Below are positions 1 through 13,900 of a stretch of 64,000 bases of DNA, one piece after another. The notes beneath the pieces were generated by a model, which was given only the letters and a program-made list of their open reading frames with translations, did no database searches and had not been told where the DNA came from. Source of the stretch: Aptenodytes patagonicus (Eukaryota; Chordata; Aves; Sphenisciformes; Spheniscidae). Location of the stretch: the NCBI RefSeq assembly GCF_965638725.1, contig NC_134960.1, positions 2,296,501 to 2,360,500 on the forward strand, read 5' to 3'. Both the position numbers and the translations under genes were made by a program. The first letter of the stretch is position 1. The number at the start of each line of letters is the position of its first letter.

Positions 1-1790
1 GTCACTGAGACACTGCACCATGCTGACTAATTAAAAAGGAGTATCAGCTGACAAGAAAGACGCATTAACACTTCCTTAAGGATCTAACACAGTACTTCCA
101 GGAGTAACCTCATTACCAAAGGCATTTTTCTGTGCACTGTCCACTCAACTCTCTTCTGTTCAACCTTCACAAACGGTGTGAAATAAATGCAGAAGAGCGC
201 CCAGTGTTGCTGCCTGCCTGCCGGCGCTCTGCCAGAGCTCGGTGTGGTGGCCAGGGCGCATCACAGGAGCATCCACCACCCCAGATCAGAGACGGAAGTT
301 CCAGTTTGAGGCTTGAAGCAGGAATTCTTCTGGATGGCGTGAGGGTGCCCTTCTGCCTGCATGGAGAACCCTCGCCCTGGCGAAGCCAGTACTCATGGCC
401 AGGCTTCCCTCCAAGTCCAAAGAGTGAACTGCCCTGGCCCTCCCTATGGGGCTACCCAGGAGATTTCCCTTCCTAGAAGAGAGGATGGTTTCTGAGGAAT
501 GTCTTTCTAGCATTCCGAGGAATGTCTTCCTACTTCAATCGAGGACTTAATGTGCAAACATCATCCTCAGGCTTTTGTGGACAGACACTTCGGCACGCAC
601 GATTCCCTTGAAGTAAAGGACAGCTGGAGCTGCTGCTTGGTCTCAAAAATATGCAGGAGTGATGAAAACTCATGTGCTGGAGCCTGAAAAAGTCATGTCC
701 AGTACGAAAGACATCTGAACTCTGGCTGTGAAGTAAGGAAAGTGCTTTTCCGTGATTTCTGTAGGATGAGCTTCCCATAGCTGCAACACGCACTTGAATT
801 TACACTAGAACACACACTTGGAAAAGAGATCTTCAGCAGCCCAACCAAAATTTAAGCATGACATTCAAGAGATGGATCCTGCCCGCAGGAGGTGGAGCAC
901 GCAGCATCTCTCTCCTGCAGATACTGCAAAGGAGCACGCGGTGCTTTGCTTTCTGCTCTATCAGGAGACATAAAATGCAGGTGCTAATATAACGCAGTAA
1001 AGTAAGATCTGACATACAGACACGCGGTCATTGCTGACGCAAGGCTGGAAGCATTGCTGGTTTCTTTGTACAATAACAATGTGCCTCTTCAGCAGGAGCT
1101 CCGGAGAGGGCAGAGCCACTAGAGGGGGAGATGAGCACAAGAACCAGCCGTCCTGCTGCGGCTGTGCTGCTCCCCGGCTTGCTGGAGGACTAGGTTTGTG
1201 CTAGGCTTTCTCCTTTTAACCAATAAATTTGAAATACGAGAAAAAAAAGGCCTGCGGAAGAGCTTATTGTTCTTCACTGCCTTTGCTACAGTCACGCTTT
1301 TCAAGTGCCCTTTTAACACTCAGGGGCTTTGACTTGGTTTGTGCAACCTGAGGAGTCCCTTGGGGCTCCATGCAGCCCCGGCACACGTGGGTGTCGATTC
1401 AGGGTCCCCTGCGCAGCCCCCCGCGAAGGGCTGCTGTTAAACCGCAAACCGCTAATACTGCGCCAAGCTGAAATGGGGACAAATGCATCTTCCTCAGGTC
1501 TTCTCAGTGCCCGAAGGATGAAGCAATCTGGGTCACCCTTGCTCTGAAAACCACAACCAACCACTGCCGAGGAAGAGAATTTTACCATAAAAAAACCCCA
1601 AACAAACAAAACCCCCTCTGGCTTCTCATTTTGAACTCGCTAACCCAGCACTTACCTCACGCCAGCAGTCACTGCCAGCCTGTAAGAGCCGCTGGTGCAA
1701 ACCATTTCTCTGCTGGCATTTCCCAAAAAGTCAACTAGCCAAAGGGGGAAACTGCTGGTGAGGTAAAGTACTGGGACGTATGAAACATAC
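1..1790 (-). other. SLC22A4: SLC22A4 intron 5 (partial)
   Basis: Intronic sequence running off the left edge. I looked on the minus strand for the expected next exon (about 101 nt, TM7 approach) and did not find it. The only low-complexity feature is an A/C-rich tract near 1588-1617. No gene, RNA gene or repeat family is recognised. Confidence 0.8.
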
Positions 1791-1917
1791 CTCTGTGGTG
1801 TCGAAAAGCACGGCTGGGGCTGGAACGCCATTTATTTTTGCAGCCTTTCGGATAATAACTTCTGCCTCCTTATATCTTCCCTGGGAGATCAGCCACCGAG
1901 GGGATTCAGGAATGATC
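1791..1917 (-). CDS. SLC22A4: SLC22A4 coding exon 5
   Basis: 127 nt encoding residues 276-317: [20 protein letters not shown] followed by [22 protein letters not shown]. This is the beginning of the large cytoplasmic loop between TM6 and TM7, with the conserved PESPRWL motif. The acceptor is ACTTATTGCAG and the donor is GAG|GTATGT, phase 0. No exon-6-like sequence is found between 1 and 1790, so the gene continues past the left edge. Confidence 0.95.
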
Positions 1918-4900
1918 CTGCAATAAGTTTCAGAATAAATGACTCAACGTTTTCACAAAAGTAAGAAGTTATTAAAAACACATGTATCATTTTTATGAGT
2001 TACGCTCTCATCTCACAGATTGCTTGCAGCAGAAGCCAGTCAGCACAGAAGCATATGGGCAATGTAATTCACAGATTTGTCCCACTGGGATCAGTGGGAG
2101 AATTCAAATACATGGGACGTGTTTATTCTCGTGCTGAAGTAGATGCACACGTGGTCCCTTGTCCTGGGTGGTTGTTTTTTAAGGAATAATTGATGTCCAC
2201 CAGAAGAAAACAGATGTCACCAGATAGACAGCAAAGATGGGGGTAGCTTAACCAGTGTTGAGCAAAAATATTCTTAGGAAACTGCACACGATGTGGAAAT
2301 GCTTTAAATACGCACAGGGTATATTTAAAGGCTCTGTGACATAGGAATCTTATATACAAGCCTCACAATTTTACCACAACTCTGAGGCAGGCTCTCCCAG
2401 GCAGAGGACAGTGGCAGTGTCCCCTTGCAGTTGATGACATTTTCTAATCAATTCCAGGCATGCGTTGAGTGAATTAACACCAAACACAGGACAGAAGATC
2501 TCACCTTTCCTTAACTAAATCCTTTGATCTTAACAGATGCTACCTTCCTCCCTTTAGCCAGCAGCATTTTTTCCTCTCCTTGGAAAAAAGCAGGTCAGAC
2601 ACTCCTTTTCTGATGAACTCCCTAAAGGACTGACCCAAAGCCATGTCAACGGTTTTCAGCGTCAGATGATTTATATCAGATCGTTCAACCACTAATGTGA
2701 ATTTCTGTGAGGTGAGCTGTCTCCACTGCTCTTCTTTGTGGGCAGGCTGAAGAACGCAAGACTGCAGAGACAATGCTGGGAACCTTCTGGAGAATTTGGA
2801 AGAGGAATGAATAAAAGAGCAACTATGGCACGGAGCAGTGGGATGTGCAAGTCACATCGCCCGTGGAAGCAGGGGGTCAAGATGCCCAAATGCCAGCTAA
2901 TACCAACCTGCCTCAGCACAGCTTTGCCGGTGCACTTTGATCCCCATCTACCACCACATTAGCCCCAGACTGGAAGTGCCATCCGTGGAAATTTTTGGCA
3001 TGCTTTACGATGTATGCTCTTGAAAAGCACCGAAATTCCCACCAAATACATTTCAAAGCAGGACTCCGAAGCCATGCCCTGGGGACAAATTTCATGTGCC
3101 TCATAGTGCCTGTTCTGTAGCAGACATCTGAGAGGCTTCCACCCAAAACCAACCTCCCCAAAGAGCAGCTGCTTCGTGCAGAGGGAAATGCCACTGTGTT
3201 GAAGGAGTTTGAAACTTTTCAAGTTAAAGCAAATTAACCCTTAAATAGAATCAGACTATCTTTAAAGTCAGATGATAGCAGAGGTGGAGCTGAAAACCAT
3301 TTTAAAGGTTTGAAGATAAAAAAAAAAAACCAAACCAAAACCATCAGCAGAGACTTCTGACAAGACTGAGATCTGCAGGAGGTCTTTTAGACTATACAAG
3401 AGTGGGTCTAAATCACTTAATTGTGATAAAAGTTATTAATCTCATCAGTATAACTGTTTCAAGATAATAGGAAGAAAGGAGTTCCCCAGATAAGACTAAT
3501 ATGAAAGGAAGGAACTCTTTTTGTTGCAAATTATCCTTATTTTAAGAGTGTGAGTGATACCTTGCCTTTTCCTTCCTATTTTCTAAACACCTATCTCTTC
3601 AGAAAACCACAGATGACCAAGGCAGCAACGGAACAAGCATATCTGCCCTTCTTCAACGCTTCTGTCCAGCTGAGAAGAGCAGGGAGTTTTCCTAAACTGT
3701 TTTTTTTCAGTCCCCCAGGGCAGAGCATCCATGGGCAAGTGAGGGTGCACTTACCTGCCCACCAGTGCATTAGAGCAGAGGTGGGTGAATGCAATGGAAA
3801 GATGAAAGAAAACATAGACTCAGCCACCAAGAAGACAGCGTGGGATGGCTCAGAGGAGCAGGGTAGGGAAGAGCCAACCTCTGGCTTAGCCAGACAGAGT
3901 TACTATGGGCTGAAGGAGCTCACAAATCAAAGTCCTGCTCCAGCAGCCAAAGGAAAGCCTGGGAGGACACACGGCTCCTGGCACGCAGAGCCTAAGGGAG
4001 AGCTATGGTGAGCTCCTGGCCCGGTGAGCTATGCCCGCAAACACCTCTGCTTAACGGCATGTAGTGCAATGAACTGCTTAATGACATCAAGTGCGATAAA
4101 CTGCCAGCTGCTGCGTGCCGAGTGAACGGGCTCAGCCTTTCACTGAGATTTTAGTACCAATCAGCAGGTGAATCCGCATTTACAAATGGCTTAAAGAAAA
4201 AAGCAAGGAAGAAAAGTTAGAATGAATCGCCCAGTGGTACTATGGGGGTAAACCTAGAGGTGGTTAACGGTGTCCAGTTAGGAGTCAAATACAGAATTCC
4301 CAAGCTGCTCTGGAAAGCTGGTGAAAAAGTGGCTTCGAGCACAGGGCCAGCACCAGCGAGGCTCTGCAGGTAGTTAACTTGACTTAAAACTGGCAAAAAA
4401 AACCCAAACAAAAAATCCCCCCAGCTCCCGCCTCAAGGCAAAGCCTCCTCACATGGCAAACAGGGGAAAAAAAAAAAAAAAAAAAAAAAAAGAGGAGAAA
4501 CGGGACCCCCCCGCCCCCGACACCCTGCCATTACCCAGCACCCGGCACGGGAGAGCATCAGGCGGGGAGGGGAGGTGGGGAGCGTGGCCTCGTGGCGCGG
4601 GGGCACTCACCACCAGAGCGGGATGCAGAACAGCCCCGGGACAGTGAGTGCCAGCAGCAGCATCCGCCAGTCTCTGATGAAGTAAGCAAACAGTGGCAGC
4701 AACATGTAGCCAATTGCAAAAAATATGCAAACTCCTAATGTAGAGAATATAATACGAACTGATTTGCCAAGAATTTCTGTTCCTGTTTAAAACAAGGGAG
4801 GTTGGATTAGCATTTTAACTCTTTCTTTTCAATCATGACTAAATACTTTACTGCATTTACAAAAAATTAAGCTAAACAATCTTAGAAAAGAGCAGTTTCT

Positions 4901-7900
4901 CTTATAATACTTAAACGGACACTGCCAAGGAGTAATGATCCAAGAGATCATCATCGTCATCACAGTGCTATTAATCTGGTGGGAGGTTCCTCCAGATTTT
5001 TGTTGTGCATCTCCCCTGGAGCTGCCATTGAAGCACCCATGAGACTAGCACCATTCGGGCTCTTCCAGTGCCCCAGCAGTCTGGCAGAGTCTGATACAAA
5101 ACAGGTTTCAATGCTAAACATAGTTGTAACAGCAACATCTACGCAGTTTCTATGTTATTACCATCAGTATCTGCTCACAAATCTAGCAGAGGATTCAGAG
5201 ACCCGCGGTTCAGCGAGTTCTCTATTGCAAAGGCTGGCAAAGTAAAAGAGAAACAGCTGACAGTGCCCTTTTAAAGAAGTCGTCTTGTTCACATCTGCCG
5301 GGAGTTTACATCAGCTGGGAACAGGAAGGCTACCATGTGGAAACACACAGTGAAACATGAACCCTCTGTGGTTTGCTCCAAGGACACTGAGATGAAGGAA
5401 ACCCAGTACTGGCTGATGGAGCGCCCAGTCCAGCTCCCACCCATGGTCAGAGGCGGATGCGAGTGCAAAGGCATGAAGCCGCTGCGGTACCGGCAGTACC
5501 GCAGGGACGGGACCGAGCCTGCTGGTCAGCTAGTGCGTACTTGAAAACAGGCTGAGCTTGGAGTGAAAGAGTTTATGTCACATTTTTTTGTCCTCTGTGT
5601 CAGCCTAGGAACGTGCACCCAGACAATTAAAGCAGCTCAGCCGATGGGCAGTAACTTGAATGTATGTTTAAAGCCCAAATGTTGCTTGGCGCTGCAGTAC
5701 TTCCCCACAGCAGCAAGTCCCATACGTTCCAGCTGCATTAAACAGCTCATAATGTCCTCTCCGCGTGGGAAGGACTGAGCAGAGAGGATTTCAGTTATCT
5801 CCATTAGCCTCGCTTCCAAAATACTGAGCTCCACGACTGTACACTAACCCCAGCCAAACTATTGGGTGAACTGCAAGAGTTGTGAGGAACTGAAGAAGCT
5901 TCACTCCTCCCTGGTCCTCTTCCCTGCCTGGCAAATCGGCTCCTGTCCTACCCAGCGGTTTGTGGGATGGCAGACAAGACCTGGGCTGCTGTGCTGCCCT
6001 GCAGTGCCAGCACCAGCGATAGCAACGGTCACCCACAGCACAGCACGGACCCACCCAGTACAGAAAAGCTGCTGGGATTATCGGGGACCTTCAGATGAAG
6101 GAGTGAATTCTGTTTGCTTTGATTAATGCATTGTCCGAGACAGATAAGGGGAGGCATAGGGAATGGCAGGCAGACTTTCAGGAGGCTTCCTGACACGCTC
6201 AGCTAGGACATAGCCTGCTCCCCCACTTAACCCATTTGGGATTTAAGATGCAGTTCATTGCTGAGCACTTCTGGAGGAGAGCAGGTCTGTGGACAGCAGA
6301 TTGACACGGGATGGAAGGACGTGGATTTACAGTGAGGGGGGAACAAATTTCACGTTTATTTTTTGGAACAGAAGGCTGGAATGTGGGGCCGGCACATCAC
6401 GGGCTGTAGGACACAACCAGGGAAGATGCCACCTTCTAACAACGCTACTGCTCCAGTAGCCAGGCAGCAGTCAATGAAAGCATCCTACAACCACTGCGTC
6501 ATGTACAGCCTCGTACCATCTTAACATCTAGTAATAAAAATTGAGACTGTTGTAAGCCTTCAGGAGCACCTAATTTCTTTTCCAATAAAATACCTAGCCA
6601 CTGCTTAACAAAATCCACGGACGCCCTCAGGTCCACCTCGCTTCTCTTTGAGCTCTCAGCCCCGGGTCTACAGAGCTCTCCTCTCCATCAGGAGCACCAT
6701 GAGGGCCATAACTCCCACAGTCTGATCTGGACTCACTTAAAAAGCAAACTACACTGAGCGAACAGGAGGGTCTTAGGAAGTCTGGAGAGTGTATTTTGGT
6801 TACGTAGCATGGTAAGAACTCCAACATTTAATATTGCAGAGAAAGTGGAAAAAATACCCAAGACAAAAAAAATTCTGTTTGATAGCTACATGAATTTTCA
6901 TTTTAGAAACTTGGAGTAACTGAATAAAGGCACAGTGAGAAAGCTGAAAATAAGAACTCCTAGGGATTGAAATGGTGTGTGGGGATAAATTATACTGTCT
7001 TTCCCTACTGATTCCTCTTGATTAGGCTCTCTTGGGAGAGGTCTGATACTTGAAACATTGGTTTACACCTATTAAATGTTACGTTATAATTTGTGGCAAT
7101 CCAAAGCCAATATGAGATGACATCTTTCAACTACAATTCTCTTCTCTCCTGCCTCTCCTCCCTCATTCTGCTGGCCAGGAAATAACAGTTCTGGAACGCT
7201 ACCAGCATGCCTTCACAAATCTACATGGTGTTTTACAGTCCCAGAACTTGAACACAACAGTTTTGAGCACTGAAAACAACCGAGGCCTAAAGCTAAGGAA
7301 AAATGCTGCAGGGAGAAATTTCACAGGACATGGTTGGAAAAAAAAAAAAAAAAAAAAATCCCTCTACAGAATTTCACCAACAGCTCAGGGGGAAAACTAT
7401 TCTCATGAAGGTGGGCAGCAATAGTGCAAAGGGCAGGAAGAGCCCGGGTGGCTGAACACGCTGGAACAGGGTCTGAGCTACGCACGGGGAGGCAACACAG
7501 GTTCAGACGTTGAAAGCTGGAATGACAGGAGAAACCTGTGCTCAAGCGGTCACTTGAGAAAAAAAAAAAAACACTTGGGGATGGAGGGTGCCAGGGCTGC
7601 AGCACAGCCAGCATCAACGGGGACTTTATATGTGCCACCGTCACTGCTCCCCTCCCGAGCGCAGGTCACAGCCCTGACTGCTGTCGGACGAAGCAAGTGA
7701 AGTGTCTCCAGTGCATCCATAATCAGGATGGGCTTTCTTAACGAGTTGCTTTTCTTTTTGTGGGTATATTCCCCTATCCAGCACCTCTGCTGTGTGTGGC
7801 TTCCTGGAAGCTCCTGGGTTTGCCTTGCCACGGGCAGAGGTCGGGGCACTTGTCGGGGCACGCCAACCATGCAGCTACGCAGTGTAGGGTGGAAAGGACC

Positions 7901-10900
7901 ATCCTCCATTAGTGCCTCCCTCCTTACCGATGATGACAGCTGATGACTCACTTAAATTAGAAAGCTAATGTCTAAGTTATTTGAAATTAATTCTGCCCTT
8001 AGTAACGGCCTCAAGGCTGCCGGGGGAATGGCCAGCACGGCGAGTGCCCGAGGCACCTGCCTCTCTGCTCCCAGGGAGTCATCGCTGCTGCAACAACTCT
8101 ACAGAAAACAGGATGGCAGAAGAGACAACCCAAGGGGTAAAGTGCCCTAAAACTGCAGCCGTGCAATTAAACAAACCTAATGTTGCTTCGGGAGACCCAG
8201 TCCTATCTCTCAGCAGTGGGGACATTTGGCCAGTGGGATGCTTTGGACCCCCCGCAGCTTTGCCTCTGCCAAGTGCCGAGGCAGCATCCTGATCTGCATC
8301 CAGCACTGCCCCACGTTCCTGGGGGAGCTGCGGAGTTAAATTCCTGCCTGATCAGATCCCGCACCCCCATTAGAGGGACTCCGGCTACACAAATCCCATG
8401 TGCTTCCAAGAGGATTTTCAGCCAAGCCAGCACTCCTGACCCAGCGCCGTACCTCCCTGCCTTCCCACGGCGGGTGTTCGCTCTGGCTCCATCAGCTCCA
8501 CCCAAGAGTTGACTACCAGGACGGAGGGAGCAGTGCTGATGGCAATGGCAAGGGATCTCCCTGCTGACAGCCTGACCTACTTAATCCTCCCTCCGCCACT
8601 CGCACTCACAGCGGTGACTCACAGCTGCCTGGGGACACAATGCCATATCCCCTCCATAGCACTGATTTCATATCATGCTCTTCTGCTCTGTTTTTTCCCT
8701 GTTAAAGCCTCACGTGGTAGGAAAGAGCAGCATTAACTATTAGTATATGGTTTTAATTTAGACTAGCTCATGTTACGATCTACAAATTGTAATTTGGTAC
8801 CATTGGTTTAAAAGCTGACATAAATGTATACGTGCATACTTTAAAGACAGCTCTTGAAAACCCCAGCTCCTCCCCGAGGCCCGCGTCAGTCATCCCAGTA
8901 ATTCACCCGTGCAGTTGCCTTTCCTGAAAACCCCGTGACTAGCGAGAGACTCTGCGGGGTCCCCTTCCCCATGGGATCCCCCCTTCCCCGCAGGGTCCCC
9001 GGGCAGTGACTGCAGCTGTGCAGCCTCCCCAAGGCCACTGGCTCTTTCTTCCTACACTCCCCGCAGAAAACAAAACGAACCTTGGCCTCTAAAATTAGGG
9101 ACTTTATCACTAACCTCGCCACCGAGCGCGGTGACTATGGCTAACGGGGCTCTGACACCCACCAGGCTCCTCCGCCCCGGTCCCCCCATGCGTTCGCTGT
9201 GCCTGGAAACACTGGTTTGCTCCAAGGCTTTGCACCCAGGCATGCACCGACCCCTCTGCAAAGGGGCGGAGAGGCAGGGAGGAATCCGAATGCCTTCTTA
9301 TCTCAGACCTGCTTCTTCTGATAACAAACCCTGAATACTTCCTGGAACATCTCCAAAAAGGAGGGAAATGGATGTTTATTTAGAGGTTTCCTGGTCTCAT
9401 CTTTTCCTCTAAACCTGTAGAAAGCGTAGGCTTGAAGTATCCAAGAGCAAAAAAACCATATTGGCCTAAATTAGGAATTGTACCAGTGAGGATTTACCGT
9501 TGCCTAATTAAATGATGCAGGTTCAGAGGGAAAAAAGCCAAAACAGTACGTTAAGCAAGCATTTAATCTAATGCAGACATATTCATACCCAGTATGAAGG
9601 CCACCACGTAGTTAGAGATCTGTCCCATCCCTACTATGAGGAAGAGCACTGTGAACATCTCCCAGCTGGTAGAGAAGATCTGCAGGAAGCTGAAGCCAGT
9701 CTGCACTGCCATCGTCAAAAAAAGGATATTCTTCCTGCCAAACCTTTTGCAAAAGATAAAGGAGATTATTATTGAAACAGCATTTATTTATGGAGCAGGG
9801 CTATATAAGAGAGCATGAGGGAGCACAAATATCCAACCTCAAGAGATGTAGCTTAGAACAACCTGAAGTTTCATTCATTTTAAAGAATTTTATTTATCAT
9901 TTTCATAAGCGCTAAAAAAAATAAGTAAAATTTCCAAGACCCAGGAAATAAACCAAGAAGAAAAATTAAGAGCAGAAACTTCAGGGAGCCACTAGACAGG
10001 GACTAAAGAGACTAGACAACAGTACATAAGTGAGAGACACCTGAAGATTGCAAGCCACGCAGCCGAAAGTTAGGAAATGATGGTGTTTAGGCTACTGGCG
10101 TCTATACATTGCAACATCATGACACTCTGAATCTGTTAAATAGCTTTATCAACCGGTTTCAGTCTCTCCGAGTTGCCATATTGCACCGTTTCTCGCACCC
10201 ACTTTGCATTAGAAGTACATAGCATTTTCTTATGGAAAGGTAAGAGCAAGCTTGCGTACGGGTTTGCACGCCCGCGTGCTGGCCCAGGGCACGCTGCACT
10301 CTGCACGGATGCTGCACGGGCCGCATCGCCGGTGTCCTGGTTTCGGCAGGGATAGAGTTAATTTCCTTCCTAGTAGCTGGTGCAGTGCTGTGTTTTGGAT
10401 TTAGGGTGAGAACAATGTTGATAACACAGCGATGTTTTAGTTGTTGCTAGGTAGTGTTTACACTAGTCAAGGACTTTTCAGCTTCCCGTGCTCTACCGAC
10501 TGAGCAGGCTGGAGGTGCACAAGAAGCTGGGAGGGGGCACAGCCAGGACAGCTGACCCCAACTGGCCAGAGGGACATTCTATACCATGTGACGTCATGCT
10601 CAGTATATAAAGCTGGGGGAAGAAGAAGGAAGGGGGGGACGTTTGCAGTGATGGCGTTTGTCTTCCCAAGTCACCGTTACGCGTGATGGAGCCCTGCTGT
10701 CCTGGGGATGGCTGAACACCCGCCTGCCGGTGGGAAGGAGTGAATGAATTCCTTGTTTTGCTTTGCTTGTGTGCGCGGCTTTTGCTTTACCTATTAAACT
10801 GTCTTTAGCTCAACCCACGGGTTTTCTCACTTTTACCCTTCCGATTCTCTCCCCCATCCCACCGGGGGGGAGTGAGCGAGCGGCTGCGTGGTGCTTAGTT

Positions 10901-13900
10901 GCCGACTGAGATTAAACCACGACAGCCGCCTGCCTGCAGCAGCCCTTGACTTAGGAAAGGTTTCTGCAGCAGCACAGGGGAGATGGCTCAGGTACAGGTA
11001 CAGAACATAGCCCTTTATCGACAAACCATTAAAAAAAAAAAAAATTCAACTAGTAGCTCACGCTAGAAGGTGACCAGGCTGTCGGGCAGGCTGACTGGCT
11101 GCGCTGCCGCCGGGCACGCACACATTCTCAGATGCTCCCAGTGGGCACATGGCACCAGTGAGATTTAGTGATTATCTCGTCTCTCTTTCAAACAGTAACA
11201 CCGTTGGACTGCTGCACCGGGGGCAGGAATTGGGAGATTAAATTCGGATCACATGGAATTTAATGCTGGAGGCTTTAGGATTAAGACTCCCATCGAGTTT
11301 TGAAACCCCTCTGCTAAACACCCAGAGGAGCGCTGAAACTCTTACGAATTCCTCACTAACACGCAGCAATCAAAGTGGTATTTGAGACCCTGCCATAATG
11401 ATATGGAAAAAAAAGCTAAGGGATGTATAGAGGGAAGCAGAGACTCACAGAAGGAACATATATTCTGCATTTGACATTTGTAAGGCCAGAACTTCAATAC
11501 TGCTGAGATAATTGTCAAGTGCCTGTAATGTTTTCTTGATATTTTGCATCTACTCAGTCAGATGGTATGACATGATTGCTATCCATTTACAGGTTATCTT
11601 TTTTTCTTCCTCTTGGATATGCTTACTTTATTTCCAGCAAACCACCTCTTCTATGCAGAGCTTCCATTCAAAGGACAAATTTCTATCCTGCAGCTCTAAG
11701 AATGGACTGTCAGTTAATGTGTGACAAAGAACAACATCTTTGAAACTACTAAAAAGGCCGGATAAAGAAACAAACGTGGTCGTGAAGTGAAAACCACCAC
11801 ATCAATCTGCAAAGCAGCCACATGGGCTCCTTGCAGAGATCAGCTCCTGGTCTCCTAAAGCGCCCAAGAGGCAATAATCCTGCGCCTGGGATAGATCAAG
11901 GTTGGGATTTTTGAAGGAGCCAGGCCAGTTACCTAATTTTGATCAAAACTCAGAGAACTGGACATTTAACTCCCTTATGCCTCTTAAGAACAAACGCACC
12001 AGCCGTGGCACCAGGTCTGCCCTGGTCTGCCCACGGGTGGAGTGGGAGCAGCGGCGTTACCTGTCCGAGAGCTGCCCCGAGATGAAGGAGCCGATGAGGA
12101 CCCCCACGAAGAAGAGGGAGGTGGTCAGTGGGGCTTTCCAGTCGTCCTCGCACACCAGGTTCCACTGCAAGAGAAGGGCCCGCGCTCAGACACAATGCCG
12201 TATCGAGCCTCATCCAGGCACAGGGGTTATTGGCTGGAGACACACACTTTCCATGTCATTTAATCTAGTTTTCCCCACACCCGCATTTCCACCCATTGCT
12301 GGCACCAGCACTGTTTTCACAGCGAAGGTCGCTGCCAGAACACCCTGCTTAAAGCACAAAAAAAAAGGGAAAAGCGGTTGCCTCCCCAGGCAAGCCCCAT
12401 CAGGCCGAAACACCGGCAGCCGTCTGACGGGACCCCATCACCTCTGAAGTAGGTGAGTGACCAGCAATGCCAAACCTGATGGGCAGTCGGTGTGTGCAGC
12501 CCGGGGGCTGCCCTGGCCCTGTTTCCAGCAAAATCTCCCCACCACGCGCCCGTCAGGCCCCCTGACACCCAGGACCTGGCTCCCCACGGCCCGAGATGCT
12601 CCCCACCAGAAAAGCAGAGCGATGGAGATGGGTGGGAGACTGCCCCATCCCTGGCTAGGGATGGTTTCCAGTTTACATGACCTCTGCCAGGACAAAAACT
12701 GCTGCATTTCTTTAATTTCTGGGTTCAACAAGACATATGCAAGAAGACGCACAGAATAAAATCTCTTTTCCCACGCTGACGTGTTTCCAAATTCCTCTCC
12801 ATCCCCACAACCTGCAGGGCTGACTCACTGCCCATCACTCAGCCTCGCGACCGGACCCAGCTGGGGCTGGAGGCTTAGGACAGGAGCCAGTGTGGAAACT
12901 TCCACCTAAAGCTACTCGTAACCCCAGACAAGGTTTAAAAAAAAATATAAACAGCATCATGAGTCTCAGTCCACCAAAGTTACAGCTGAGTGTGCTTCTG
13001 CCATGGCTTGCTCCCTTCCCGGTGACTAATCTCCCGGTTAAGAGATGCCTGCCAGCAGCGCTTATGGATAGACTTCAAACATGTCAGTCTCAGATTAGAT
13101 AATTCTACCACAAAGGTAAGCTAATTAGATCACAGATCAAAGTATAGTGTAATTTTAATAATTAGCCATGCTATCAGAGAGCAGGGACATCGCCCGCACC
13201 AGCGCTCACCCTGTGCTCAGGGAACGAAGGGGCTGAGCCATCTCAGCAAGTGGTGGCCGAGCCCAGGCAAAGGCAGAGGTGCTGGAGCAGAAACCTCCCC
13301 TCTGGGCTGGCTCAGGCTCCTCAGCTCAGCTGCAGGCAGGAAAAAGGAGCAACTCTTGCATTACAAAGAGACCCAGATGCCATCTGACAGCACTGCGAGT
13401 CCTGCCAAAACCAAACCAAACAGCCGATGGGTCGGCAGCCAGGCTTCACTTCTGCTGCTGCTGCAGAAGAGCAAGCAGAAGTAAGCCCCAAAGCAAGGGG
13501 GGATTCGATGTGGTTCAATGCAGTTTGCTCTGGACTATAATTTAGGAAAGAGATGCAATCAATGCCTGTTTTCAGGCAGAATGAAGGTACGCTGCCAGCG
13601 GGGGGGGGAGCTGGGTACCTCTGCCCCTCCGCCCAGCTTGCAAAGTAACACCAGCTACGGGACAAAAAGAGATGAACTGAGCTTCAAAACGCAGCCCGTG
13701 CCTCTTCCTGAGAAACACAAGAGTCTTTAACATGGGACCATAGAGATTTGAGGATTGAAACGTGCCTCCAATACTTAAATCTGATGAATAACAAAAAGAA
13801 GCCTACGGCAGTCATTTCTATAAGATATTTTCTCATCCCTGCTGGGAAGGGAGAGGTGGTGAGGCGTGGGCTGGCCTGGGCATGCACCTGAGTTTATCTT

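Larger units (their letters stand above)
9744..12060 (-). other. SLC22A4: SLC22A4 intron 2, host of a solo LTR
   Basis: 2.3-kb intron. About a quarter of it is the solo LTR at 10333-10924, inserted in the opposite orientation. An A14 run lies at 11031-11044. The rest shows nothing recognisable. Confidence 0.85.

Noticed and set aside
1..1790. Search for SLC22A4 exon 6
   Set aside because: No minus-strand segment of about 100 nt with correct splice sites and the expected TM7-approach sequence was found; the exon is presumed to lie off the left edge.
3550..4011. 153-residue plus-strand open frame in SLC22A4 intron 4
   Set aside because: No family similarity; antisense to the gene and low-complexity.
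7861..7900. Possible CR1-like GTAGGGTGGAAAGGACCATC segment
   Set aside because: The similarity is too short and the octamer tail is missing, so no element could be supported.
11902..12447. 181-residue plus-strand open frame
   Set aside because: It is the antisense shadow of SLC22A4 exon 2 plus flanking intron.
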